This document shows, one piece after another, positions 21,476-29,609 of a DNA stretch of 64,000 bases (positions are counted from its first letter, which is position 1; every line of letters starts with the position of its first letter). The notes beneath the pieces were generated by a model. The model was given only the letters and a program-made list of their open reading frames with translations, was not told where the DNA came from and ran no database searches. The translations under genes were made by a program, and so were the position numbers. The stretch lies in NCBI RefSeq assembly GCF_016834655.1, contig NZ_JAENHP010000006.1:62001-126000 (forward strand), written 5' to 3'. The DNA comes from Paractinoplanes ovalisporus (GTDB taxonomy: Bacteria; Actinomycetota; Actinomycetes; Mycobacteriales; Micromonosporaceae).

Positions 21476-23094
21476 CCGTCGTCGAGGAACGCCCGGCTCC
21501 GTCCTCGGCGCCGCCACCGAGACGCGTCAACCGGCTCTGGGCGCTGCTGCGCAACTCGTGGCGGCAACTGACCAGCATGCGTACGGCGTTGGTCCTGCTC
21601 TTCCTCCTGGCCGTCGCGGCGATCCCCGGTTCGGTCTTCCCCCAGCGCGGGGTCAACGCCGAGCGCGTCACCCGCTATTACCAGGCGCACCCGCAGCTGG
21701 CGCCCTGGCTCGAGCGGCTCGGCGGTTTCGAGGTCTACTCCTCGGCCTGGTTCGCCTCGATCTATCTGCTGCTGTTCACGTCGTTGATCGGCTGTGTGGT
21801 TCCGCGCCTGCTCGACCACGTCCGTGCGCTGCGCCAGGCCCCGCCCGACGCGCCCAAGCGGCTCAACCGGCTGCCCCAGCACGCCGAGCCCTGGTCGCAG
21901 CCCGGTGTGCCGGCCGAGGTGGCCAAGTCCGTCGCGGCCGGCCTGCGCCGTCGCCGGTTCCGCACCAGGCTGCGCGAACGGGAGGACGGCAGCTGGACGG
22001 TCTCGGCCGAGAAGGGCTACCTCAAGGAGACCGGCAACCTGCTGTTCCACGCCGCCCTGCTGGCCGTGCTGATCGGGGTGGGCTTCGGGCACTGGTACGG
22101 CTGGCACGCCAACCGCATCCTGATCGGCGGCAACGAGCTGGGCTTCTGCAACACGCTCACCCAGTACGACGACTCCACGCTCGGCCCGCGCGTCGAACCG
22201 GCCGACCTGCCCAACTTCTGCCTGCGGCTCACCGACTTCGAGGCGACGTTCCAGTCGACCGGCCAGCCCCGGACCTTCTCGGCCACGGTCGGGGTCAGCG
22301 AGGACAACGGCCCGTACGAGACCCGCAAGTTCACGGTCAACGACCCGTTGCGGCTCGACGGCGCGAACGTCTATCTGCTCGGCCACGGCTACGCCCCGAT
22401 CCTGAAGTACACCGACCGCTACGGTGTCTCGCAGACCAAGGTCGTGCCGTTCCTGCCGATGGACGCCATGCAGACCAGCGAGGGCGTCGCGCAGTTCCCC
22501 GACGTCAACATCGACCCCAAGAGCGACAAACGGGACTCCACGCTGCAGATGGGCTTTGAGGGGCTCTACCTGCCGACCTCGCCCACCGACGGCAGCGCGA
22601 CGTCGGCGTTCCCGGCCGAGAACAACCCGATGCTCTACCTCAGCGCCTACCGCGGAGACCTCGGGCTCGACGTCGGCACGCCCGGCTCGGTCTACTCGCT
22701 CGACCAGGGCCAGATCGCCGGCGGCGACCTCAAGAAGGTCAGCGGCGACCGCCCGCACGCGCTCAAGCTGGGCGACACGTGGACCCTGGACGACGGCACC
22801 AAGCTGGAGTTCGTCGGCACCCGCCCGTTCGCCACGCTCTCCATCCGGCACGACCCGACCCAGGTGCTGGCGCTGGTCGGCGCCGTGGTCGGCCTGCTCG
22901 GCCTGATGCTCTCGCTGGGCGGTCACCGCCGTCGTGTCTGGTTCCACGTGCAACCAGATGCCGACCTGGCAGGTTCGCCCGGAGAGTCCGGCGGTACGTT
23001 GTTGACGGCCGGTGGTCTGCCCCGCACCGACTATCCCGGTTTTGAAGACGAGTTCAAGGCACTGGTGAAGGCCGCCGAGGAAGGGACACCCTGA
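21472..23094 (+). CDS. resB: ResB-like cytochrome c biogenesis protein (System II)
   Basis: A 540-aa membrane protein (ResB/Ccs1 family). The N-terminal region has transmembrane helices (TALVLLFLLAVAAIPGSVFPQ, ASIYLLLFTSLIGCVVPRLL, LLFHAALLAVLIGVGFG), followed by a large extracytoplasmic domain of about 350 residues and a final helix (VLALVGAVVGLLGLMLSLGG) ending in a basic tail. With the CcsA-like protein it forms the haem-attachment complex. The GTG start overlaps the ccdA stop (GTGA), and the stop overlaps the next ATG. Confidence 0.92.
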   Translation: MTVVEERPAPSSAPPPRRVNRLWALLRNSWRQLTSMRTALVLLFLLAVAAIPGSVFPQRGVNAERVTRYYQAHPQLAPWLERLGGFEVYSSAWFASIYLLLFTSLIGCVVPRLLDHVRALRQAPPDAPKRLNRLPQHAEPWSQPGVPAEVAKSVAAGLRRRRFRTRLREREDGSWTVSAEKGYLKETGNLLFHAALLAVLIGVGFGHWYGWHANRILIGGNELGFCNTLTQYDDSTLGPRVEPADLPNFCLRLTDFEATFQSTGQPRTFSATVGVSEDNGPYETRKFTVNDPLRLDGANVYLLGHGYAPILKYTDRYGVSQTKVVPFLPMDAMQTSEGVAQFPDVNIDPKSDKRDSTLQMGFEGLYLPTSPTDGSATSAFPAENNPMLYLSAYRGDLGLDVGTPGSVYSLDQGQIAGGDLKKVSGDRPHALKLGDTWTLDDGTKLEFVGTRPFATLSIRHDPTQVLALVGAVVGLLGLMLSLGGHRRRVWFHVQPDADLAGSPGESGGTLLTAGGLPRTDYPGFEDEFKALVKAAEEGTP

Positions 23095-24071
23095 TGGCGG
23101 AGTTGTCGAATCAGCTGATGGCGGCGGCCGTCCTGGCCTATCTGGCCGCGATGGTCTGCTACGCGGGCGAATACGCGTTCGGCAAGCGCAGCCGCATCGG
23201 CCGCGCCGCCGTGCGCCCGGCGAAACAGCTGGTCGGCGCCGGTGCGCCGGTCTCCGACGACGTGGTGCCGGACGACGCGCCGGTGGTCGAGGAGCCGGTC
23301 CGGCGTGACCGCGGCGAACTCGTCGGCCGGATCGCGGTCGGCGTCAACCTGCTCGCCCTGCTGCTGCACCTCGGCGGCCTGGTCACCCGTGGCGTCGCGG
23401 CCGACCGCATGCCGTGGGGCAACATGTACGAATACATCCTGGCCACCACGTTCATCGCCTCGGCGGTGTGGGCCGGTGTCGTGCTCGCCCGCCCGGCCGT
23501 CCGCCACCTGGGCCTGTTCGCCACGCTGGCGCTGGTCGTCATGCTCGGCGCGGCCAGCATGATCGCCTACACCCCGGTCGGCCCGCTGGTGCCGGCGCTG
23601 CACTCCTACTGGTTCATCATCCACGTGTCGACGATCATCATCGGCTCCGGCATCTTCCTGATCGGCGCCGTGCCGGCCGCGATGTTCCTCATCCGCAACG
23701 GGTACGACGAGGGCAAGCGCCGCTTCCCCTACACGCTGGGCAAGCACGTGCCCGAGGCGATCGCGCTCGAGCGGCTGACGTTCCGCCTGCACGCGTTCGC
23801 GTTCCCGCTGTTCACGTTTGGCGCGCTCATCGCCGGGCCGATCTGGGCCGAGGCGTCGTGGGGCCGCTACTGGGGCTGGGACCCCAAGGAGGTGTGGGCG
23901 TTCATCTCGTGGATCGTCTACGCCGGTTACCTGCACGCGCGGGCCACACCCAGCGTCAAGCGCACGGTGGCGACCTGGATCGCGCTGCTCGGCTTCGTGA
24001 CCATGCTGATGAACCTGTTCGGCGTCAACCTGTTCTTCGAGGGTCTGCACTCGTACGCCAACGCCGGCTGA
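23094..24071 (+). CDS. ccsB: Haem-handling cytochrome c biogenesis protein CcsA/CcsB family
   Basis: A 325-aa polytopic membrane protein. The WGRYWGWDPKEVWAFISW segment is the tryptophan-rich WWD haem-binding motif of haem-handling proteins, and His residues in ALHSYWFIIHVS and YAGYLHARA are candidate haem ligands. It is the second half of the System II synthetase together with ResB. It is the last gene of the hemL operon and ends just before a strong hairpin. The name ccsB follows common actinobacterial usage; ccsA is equally used. Confidence 0.92.
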   Translation: MAELSNQLMAAAVLAYLAAMVCYAGEYAFGKRSRIGRAAVRPAKQLVGAGAPVSDDVVPDDAPVVEEPVRRDRGELVGRIAVGVNLLALLLHLGGLVTRGVAADRMPWGNMYEYILATTFIASAVWAGVVLARPAVRHLGLFATLALVVMLGAASMIAYTPVGPLVPALHSYWFIIHVSTIIIGSGIFLIGAVPAAMFLIRNGYDEGKRRFPYTLGKHVPEAIALERLTFRLHAFAFPLFTFGALIAGPIWAEASWGRYWGWDPKEVWAFISWIVYAGYLHARATPSVKRTVATWIALLGFVTMLMNLFGVNLFFEGLHSYANAG

Positions 24072-24077
24072 GACCCC

Positions 24078-24101
24078 GCGGCCGCCCTCAACGGCGGCCG
24101 C
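24078..24101. terminator. Bidirectional hairpin between convergent genes
   Basis: Perfect 9-bp arms GCGGCCGCC (24078-24086) and GGCGGCCGC (24093-24101) with a 6-base loop. It follows the last cytochrome c gene and overlaps the final codons of the convergent secreted-protein gene. No U-tract is present. Confidence 0.6.
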
Positions 24102-24996
24102 AGTCGCCCGCCGTCCACGTGTCGTAGCGGGTCAGCCAGTCGAGGCAGAAGCCGCCGCTGAGCTCGCGCTTGGCCGGGTCGGTGCCGGTCAGCGTGGGCA
24201 CGTCGTCGCGCCAGAACCGGGGCGACCCGCCGTCCGCGGGCCGCAGCCGCACGTTGTCGACGGTCACCGGCGGCACGTCGACCCGGCCCGGCCGCCCCGC
24301 GTCCACGTGCACCTCGACGTACTGCTCGATGGTCGCGGTGCTGCCCAGCGGCAGCTTCTGGGCGGTCAGCAGGTTCCACCGGTCGCCCCACCACAGCCAG
24401 GCGCTCCACACCCCGTCGGAGTCGGCGTGCAGGTCGAGCCACACCTTGTCGCCTTGCTTCAGCGTGTACTGGTCGTAGAACTGCCAGGTCTTGGTGTTGG
24501 TGTTGAACGTGTAGACCTTCTGGCGGCCCGGGTCGGCCCATCCCGTCTCGGCCCATCCCGCCTCGAGCCAGTTGATGGTGCCGCGGCCCATGTTGCGCTT
24601 GACCATGAAGCGGCTCGCCACGAAGTCGTACGTGCGGGGACGGATCGTGGTGTCGACGACCGACATCCGCCCGGAGACGCCGGCCCACTCGCCTCCGGTG
24701 TTGGCGCCCAGGTGGTGGTAGCCGCTCGGGGTGAACCCGGTCTGGCCGCGCCGCGCGATCCGCACCCCCGACTCCAGGATGTGACCTGCCGCACGACAGG
24801 CCCCCGGGGTCCGTTCGCCGGCCGGCCGGGTCGGCGCCCGCTTCGACTTGGCGGCGGGCGGGCAGGCCGGCAGGGACCGGATCGCAGCCTCTCCCGCGTG
24901 GGTCCTCTTGCCTGCGGAAACGGCCGGCGGAGCGGGAATCAGCGCCGTGGTCAGGGCCGCCATCGCGCACCACAGCACCGCGTTCCGGATCTTCAC
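24088..24996 (-). CDS. Secreted protein of unknown function
   Basis: A 302-aa predicted exported protein I do not recognise. It starts MKIRNAVLWCAMAALTTALI with a cleavage-like PAVSA site. The mature part has cysteines in LPACPPA, GACRAAG, GGFCLDW and AGDCGRR that could form disulfides, and many aromatic residues (WLWWGDRWNLL). The middle may be a beta-sandwich (TYDFVASRFMVKRN, KVYTFNTNTKTWQFYDQY). The GTG at 24996 has GAGG 5 bases upstream; a GTG two codons earlier is possible. It converges on the cytochrome c operon. Confidence 0.72.
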   Translation of the reverse strand: MKIRNAVLWCAMAALTTALIPAPPAVSAGKRTHAGEAAIRSLPACPPAAKSKRAPTRPAGERTPGACRAAGHILESGVRIARRGQTGFTPSGYHHLGANTGGEWAGVSGRMSVVDTTIRPRTYDFVASRFMVKRNMGRGTINWLEAGWAETGWADPGRQKVYTFNTNTKTWQFYDQYTLKQGDKVWLDLHADSDGVWSAWLWWGDRWNLLTAQKLPLGSTATIEQYVEVHVDAGRPGRVDVPPVTVDNVRLRPADGGSPRFWRDDVPTLTGTDPAKRELSGGFCLDWLTRYDTWTAGDCGRR

Positions 24997-25112
24997 CTGC
25001 ACCTCGTCTGCGCCGGAGGGGACAATTGCCCACTCAACGCGAATCGGACATGGTGAGTGACGGTGATCGCCCGCGCGCGGAACTGTCGGACCGGTGCGCG
25101 AGACTGGTTGTC

Positions 25113-26573
25113 ATGGCGCCTCGTGGGTTTCCCTTTGAAGATCTGCAGAGCTTTCTCGACGCCCTCGAGGCGGCCGGCGAGCTGCGCCGGGTGACCGTCC
25201 CGATCGACCCGTCGCTGGAGATCAGCGAGGTGGTGACGCGTACGGTCCGCGAGGGTGGCCCGGCTCTGTTGTTCGAGCGACCCACCCGCGGCTCGATGCC
25301 CCTGGCGATCAATCTCTTCGGCACCGAGAAACGGATGGCCATGGCCCTCGGGGTCGAAAATCTTGACGAGGTGGGCGACCGCATCGGGGGGATGATCAAG
25401 CCCGAGCTTCCGGTCGGCTGGTCGGGCATCCGCGAGGGCATCGGCAAGGTGCTCCAGCTGAAGTCGCTGCCGCCCCGCAAGGTGAAGACCGCGCCCTGCC
25501 AAGAGGTGGTGCTCAAGGGCGACGAGGTCGACCTCGGCCTGCTTCCCGGCCTTCAGGTCTGGCCCGGCGACGGCGGCATCTTCCACAACTTCGGGCTCAC
25601 CCACACCAAGCACCCCGAGACCGGCAAGCGCAACCTGGGGCTCTACCGCCTTCAGCAACACTCGAAGAACACGCTCGGCATGCACTGGCAGATCCACAAG
25701 GACTCCACGGCCCACCACGCCGTGGCCGAGCGGCTGGGCCAGCGCCTGCCGGTGGCCATCGCGATCGGCTGCGACCCCGTGGTGAGCTATTCGGCGTCGG
25801 CGCCGCTGCCCTCCGACATCGACGAATACCTGTTCGCGGGCTTCCTGCGCGGTGAGCGGGTCGAGATGGTCGACTGCCTGACCGTCCCGCTGCAGGTGCC
25901 GGCCGAGGCCCAGATCATCCTCGAGGGCTATCTCGAACCCGGCGAGCGGCTGCCCGAGGGCCCGTTCGGCGACCACACCGGCTTCTACACGCCGGTCGAG
26001 CCGTTCCCGGTGCTGCACATCGAGTGCATGACGATGCGTAGGAAGCCGATCTACCACTCGATCATCACGTCGAAGCCGCCGCAGGAAGACCACGGCCTCG
26101 GCAAGGCGACCGAGCGCATCTTCCGGCCGCTGCTCAAGATGATGATCCCCGACATCGTCGACTACGACCTCCCGTCGGCCGGCGTCTTCCACAACTGCGC
26201 GATCGTCTCGATCAAGAAGCGCTACCCGAAGCACGCCCAGAAGGTCATGAACGCGATCTGGGGCGCCCACTCGATGGCGTTCACCAAGCTGATCGTGATC
26301 GTCGACGAGGACTGCGACGTCCACGACTACAACGAGGTCGCCTTCCGCGCGCTCGGCAACGTCGACTACGCCCGCGACCTGCTGCTCACCGAGGGCCCGG
26401 TCGACCACCTCGACCACGCGTCCTACCAGCAGTTCTGGGGCGGCAAGGCGGGCATCGACGCCACCCGTAAGCTGCCGTCGGAGGGCTACTCACGAAGCTG
26501 GCCCGAAGAGATGACGATGTCGCCCGAGGTGATCAGCCTGGTGGACAAGCGCTGGAAGGAGTACGGCATATGA
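25113..26573 (+). CDS. mqnL: UbiD-family decarboxylase of the futalosine menaquinone pathway
   Basis: A 486-aa prenylated-FMN-dependent decarboxylase. FPFEDLQSFLDALEAAGELRRV is the typical UbiD opening, and EAQIILEGYLEPGERLPEGP and FGDHTGFYTP contain the conserved Glu/Arg region. In the futalosine route this enzyme is the proposed decarboxylase (MqnL) acting on the prenylated 1,4-dihydroxy-6-naphthoate. It overlaps the prenyltransferase gene by ATGA, and the UbiX partner that makes prFMN lies 4 kb downstream. The ATG at 25113 gives the normal family length; in-frame upstream starts exist but lack homologous sequence. Confidence 0.88.
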   Translation: MAPRGFPFEDLQSFLDALEAAGELRRVTVPIDPSLEISEVVTRTVREGGPALLFERPTRGSMPLAINLFGTEKRMAMALGVENLDEVGDRIGGMIKPELPVGWSGIREGIGKVLQLKSLPPRKVKTAPCQEVVLKGDEVDLGLLPGLQVWPGDGGIFHNFGLTHTKHPETGKRNLGLYRLQQHSKNTLGMHWQIHKDSTAHHAVAERLGQRLPVAIAIGCDPVVSYSASAPLPSDIDEYLFAGFLRGERVEMVDCLTVPLQVPAEAQIILEGYLEPGERLPEGPFGDHTGFYTPVEPFPVLHIECMTMRRKPIYHSIITSKPPQEDHGLGKATERIFRPLLKMMIPDIVDYDLPSAGVFHNCAIVSIKKRYPKHAQKVMNAIWGAHSMAFTKLIVIVDEDCDVHDYNEVAFRALGNVDYARDLLLTEGPVDHLDHASYQQFWGGKAGIDATRKLPSEGYSRSWPEEMTMSPEVISLVDKRWKEYGI

Positions 26574-27466
26574 CGGCGATCGCGGCGGTGCCCGAGAAAC
26601 CCGGCAAGGTCAAGGCGTTCCTGCGCCTGGTCGCCATCGAGCACTCGGTGTTCGCGCTGCCGTTCGCCTATCTGTCCGCGCTGGTCGCGCTCGACCGCCT
26701 CGACACCGGCATCCACTGGGTCGACCTGCTGCTGGTCACGGTCGCGATGGTCTCGGGCCGCACCTTCGCCATGGCGGCCAACCGCATCCTCGACCGCAAG
26801 ATCGACGCCCTCAACCCCCGCACGCAGAACCGCGAGCTCGTCACGGGCGCGGTCAGCCTGCGCACGGCGTGGACCGGGGCCGCGGTCTCGCTGGTGGTGC
26901 TCTTCGTCGCGGCCGGCCTGCTCAATCCGCTCTGCCTGCTGCTCTCGCCGCTCGCCGTGATCCCGCTGGTGATCTACCCGTACGCCAAGCGGTTCACGAA
27001 CTTCCCGCATTACGTGCTGGCCCTGGCCCAGGCCGTGGCCCCGGTCGGCGCCTGGCTCGCGATGACCGGCACGTTCGACGGCTCGGGCCCGGCCTGGCTG
27101 CTCGGCGTCGCGGTCGGCCTGTGGATCGGCGGGTTCGACATCATCTACGCCTGCCAGGATGTCGAGATCGACCGCAAGATCGGCGTTCACTCGACCCCGG
27201 CCCGGTTCGGCGTGCGCACCGCGCTGCACATCTCCACCGTCACCCACGTGCTGACGTTCGCGCTGTTCGTGTGGTTCGGCCAGATGGTCGGCCTGGGCTG
27301 GCTCTGGTGGATCGGCCTCGCCCTGACCGCGGTCGCCTTCGCCTACCAGCACATCGTCGTCACGCCGAACGACCTGTCGAAGGTCAACCGGGCCTTCTTC
27401 ACGGCCAACGGCTTCGTCGGCATCGCGCTGTTCCTCTTCGCGCTGCTCGACCTGATTCTTTTGTAA
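26570..27466 (+). CDS. mqnP: UbiA-family prenyltransferase of the futalosine menaquinone pathway
   Basis: A 298-aa polytopic membrane enzyme with about eight helices. The first Asp-rich site is in MAANRILDRKIDALNPRTQNR (NRILDRKID) and the second is YACQDVEIDRKIGVHS (DVEID). It prenylates the naphthoate precursor of menaquinone. Its ATG overlaps the mqnL stop. The TAA stop itself lies in the -35 element of the following sigma-factor promoter. Confidence 0.9.
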   Translation: MTAIAAVPEKPGKVKAFLRLVAIEHSVFALPFAYLSALVALDRLDTGIHWVDLLLVTVAMVSGRTFAMAANRILDRKIDALNPRTQNRELVTGAVSLRTAWTGAAVSLVVLFVAAGLLNPLCLLLSPLAVIPLVIYPYAKRFTNFPHYVLALAQAVAPVGAWLAMTGTFDGSGPAWLLGVAVGLWIGGFDIIYACQDVEIDRKIGVHSTPARFGVRTALHISTVTHVLTFALFVWFGQMVGLGWLWWIGLALTAVAFAYQHIVVTPNDLSKVNRAFFTANGFVGIALFLFALLDLILL

Positions 27467-27493
27467 CCCGCCACGTGTCGGCGTCCGTCTAAC
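27462..27493 (+). promoter_or_regulatory. ECF-type promoter 1 (TGTAACC-N17-CGTCTAAC)
   Basis: TGTAACC (27462-27468) and CGTCTAAC (27486-27493) are 17 bases apart, and the GTG start follows 4 bases later, so the mRNA is probably leaderless. The same two boxes at the same spacing precede the paralogous gene at 29085. GTAACC/CGTC-type boxes are typical of ECF sigma autoregulation. Confidence 0.75.
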
Positions 27494-27497
27494 TCTC

Positions 27498-28010
27498 GTG
27501 AGTGACAAGGACGCCGAGTTCCGGGAGTTCGTGACGGCCCGTCTCGACTCCCTGCGCGCGCTCGCGTTCCTGACGTGCGGCGACTGGCAGGTCGCCGAAG
27601 ACGCCGCCGTCACCGCCCTCAGCAAGCTCTACGGGCGGTGGAACCGGGTCGACAACCGGGAGGCGTACGCCCGCACGATCGCGGTGCGGGCCGCCATCGA
27701 CGAGACCCGACGGCCGTGGTGGCGGCGCGAACAGTCGCACGGGGACGCGCTGCCCGAGATGCCGGTCGACGGTGGGCACCACGCGGTCGACGAGCGGCTG
27801 CGCATCCAGCAGGCCCTGAGCCGGTTGCCGGCCAAACTGCGCGCCGTCCTGGTGCTGCGCTTCCTCGAAGAGATGAGCGTGCAGGAGACGGCGGCCGCGC
27901 TGCGCTGGCCCGAGGGCACCGTGAAGGCGTACACGTCGAGGGGTCTGGAGGCGCTTCGGCAGATCCTGGACGAGCGGAGGGAGGGGCGTCGTGCGTTCCG
28001 AAATGGGTGA
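27498..28010 (+). CDS. SigE-family ECF-type RNA polymerase sigma factor (copy 1)
   Basis: A 170-aa sigma factor with region 2 (REFVTARLDSLRALAFLTCGDWQVAEDAAVTAL) and region 4 (RAVLVLRFLEEMSVQETAAALRWPEGTVKAYTSRGLEALR). No region 1 or 3 and no C-terminal extension. It starts at a GTG directly after the ECF-type promoter. Its 3' end overlaps the next gene by 20 bases, so the two form a unit. It is a close paralogue of the product of 29085-29609. Confidence 0.88.
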   Translation: MSDKDAEFREFVTARLDSLRALAFLTCGDWQVAEDAAVTALSKLYGRWNRVDNREAYARTIAVRAAIDETRRPWWRREQSHGDALPEMPVDGGHHAVDERLRIQQALSRLPAKLRAVLVLRFLEEMSVQETAAALRWPEGTVKAYTSRGLEALRQILDERREGRRAFRNG

Positions 28011-29043
28011 GCTGCTCGAGGAGGCCGCGCAGGGCGCGCCGCCGCTGCGGCACGACGCCGAGTCGGTGCTGCAGGTCGGTCGTCGCCGGCAGCGACGCCG
28101 CCACGCCGGCTGGGCGATCGCGGCCGTGGTGGCGGTGACCGCCGCGATCGGGGTGCCGCAGATCGCCCGGCGCGGGCCGTCTCATCCGGTCACGCCGCCG
28201 CCGACCCCGGTGGTGATCACGACACCGGTCAAGGGCGCGCTGCTGCCGTTCGTCACGCGTTTCCAGGGCTACGAGACCGTCGGCTTCCGCGTCACCGATC
28301 CCGAGATGGTGTCCACGTCATGGAACCTGGCCTCGGTCTCGTTGGCCGCCAGCAGCCGGAAAAATGACTGGATGAAGCTACTGGTGTATGAACCCGGCAC
28401 CGACCCGGTGGCCCGCTATCCGGGCGCGAAAATCATCGCCGTTGCTCCGATCAACGGCCGCCGAGCCTTCTTTCTCCAGCCGGCCGGTGCGAGCGACCGG
28501 GATCGCTCCCTCTTCTGGGAGTACGCCGAGGGACTTTTCGCCCGACTGATGCGAGCCCAGCCCGAGACGTCTGACCTGGACATGCAGAAGGTGGCCGATG
28601 GCTTCCGGCTGAGCCCGGAGAAGCCGGTGAAGGTCCCGTTGCGGGTCGGTCATGTGCCCCCCGACTACCGGCTGGTGGCCGTGTCCGGCCCGCTCCAGAA
28701 TCTGACTTTCGAGCATGTGGATCGGGCGGCCGCGCGGATGGCGACGCCGGACCGCGACTACGACAACCGGTACACCGGCACCAGCCATCGGAGCCTGTCC
28801 ATCAGGCTGATGCGCGTGCCCACGGGTGCTGATCCTGACCCGGACCGGGTCACGTGCAAGTCGGACACCTGCTTCCGCTCGGTGGCCGGTGGCCGATATC
28901 GGCTCCTGGTGGGTGGCGGGCACGGCCTGGAGGACGACCGCCGGGTGCTGGAGTCGATCACCATGGCCGACCTGGACGATCCGGCCGGCTGGATCCCGGT
29001 CAACGAGGCCGTGCCGGAGTCCGTCCAGCTGCGGGTGCCGTAG
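27991..29043 (+). CDS. Membrane protein paired with sigma factor (putative anti-sigma, copy 1)
   Basis: A 350-aa protein with a short cytosolic N-terminus (MRSEMGELLEEAAQGAPPLRHDAESVLQVGRRRQRRR), one membrane helix (AGWAIAAVVAVTAAIGVPQI) and about 280 extracytoplasmic residues. The topology and overlap with the sigma gene suggest an anti-sigma factor, but the N-terminus lacks the HxxxCxxC zinc motif, so this is inference. The helix is nearly the same as in the paralogue at 29596, while the outer domain has diverged. Starts at GTG 27991. Confidence 0.78.
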   Translation: MRSEMGELLEEAAQGAPPLRHDAESVLQVGRRRQRRRHAGWAIAAVVAVTAAIGVPQIARRGPSHPVTPPPTPVVITTPVKGALLPFVTRFQGYETVGFRVTDPEMVSTSWNLASVSLAASSRKNDWMKLLVYEPGTDPVARYPGAKIIAVAPINGRRAFFLQPAGASDRDRSLFWEYAEGLFARLMRAQPETSDLDMQKVADGFRLSPEKPVKVPLRVGHVPPDYRLVAVSGPLQNLTFEHVDRAAARMATPDRDYDNRYTGTSHRSLSIRLMRVPTGADPDPDRVTCKSDTCFRSVAGGRYRLLVGGGHGLEDDRRVLESITMADLDDPAGWIPVNEAVPESVQLRVP

Positions 29044-29048
29044 ATGCC

Positions 29049-29080
29049 TGTAACCGTTTCTCCAGTGACCTCCGTCTAAC
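29049..29080 (+). promoter_or_regulatory. ECF-type promoter 2 (TGTAACC-N17-CGTCTAAC)
   Basis: TGTAACC (29049-29055) and CGTCTAAC (29073-29080), 17 bases apart, with the GTG of the second sigma gene 4 bases further. Spacing and boxes are identical to those at 27462-27493, while the spacers differ in sequence, which points to selection on the boxes. Confidence 0.75.
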
Positions 29081-29084
29081 CCGC

Positions 29085-29609
29085 GTGAGCGACAACGAGG
29101 CCGAGTTCCGCGAGTTCGTCGGGGCGCAGATGGATTCGCTGCGCGGGCTCGCCTACCTCACGTGCGGCGATTGGCAGGTGGCCGAGGACGCGGTTCTCTC
29201 GGCCCTCGCCCGCCTCTACGTGAAGTGGGGACGGGTGGAGAACCACGATTCCTATGCCCGTACGGCGGTGGTCCGCGCGGCGATCGACGAGACGCGCCGA
29301 CCCTGGTGGCGTCGCGAGCAGTCGCACAGTCACGCCATGCCCGACATGGCGGCCCCCGACGTCATCCCGCACGCCGACGACCGGATGCACCTGCGTGAGG
29401 CCCTCCTTCAGGTGCCGGTGAAGCACCGCGCGGTTCTGGTGCTGCGGTTCCTGGAAGGGCTGAGCGTTCCGCAGACCGCGGCCGCGCTGCGCTGCCCGGA
29501 GGGGACCGTCAAGGCGTACACGTCCCGTGGTCTGGAGACGCTGCGGCGGATCCTCGGTGTCGACATCAGCCTCGACGAACGGACGGAGGCCCGTCATGAA
29601 GCTGTCTGA
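29085..29609 (+). CDS. SigE-family ECF-type RNA polymerase sigma factor (copy 2)
   Basis: A 174-aa paralogue of the first sigma factor: CGDWQVAEDAVLSALARLYVKWGRVENHDSYAR (region 2) and HRAVLVLRFLEGLSVPQTAAALRCPEGTVKAYTSRGLETLR (region 4). The GTG at 29085 is chosen because it is the first start after the promoter boxes and aligns with the start of copy 1 (VSDNEAEFREFV versus VSDKDAEFREFV). It overlaps the following membrane-protein gene by 14 bases. Confidence 0.88.
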   Translation: MSDNEAEFREFVGAQMDSLRGLAYLTCGDWQVAEDAVLSALARLYVKWGRVENHDSYARTAVVRAAIDETRRPWWRREQSHSHAMPDMAAPDVIPHADDRMHLREALLQVPVKHRAVLVLRFLEGLSVPQTAAALRCPEGTVKAYTSRGLETLRRILGVDISLDERTEARHEAV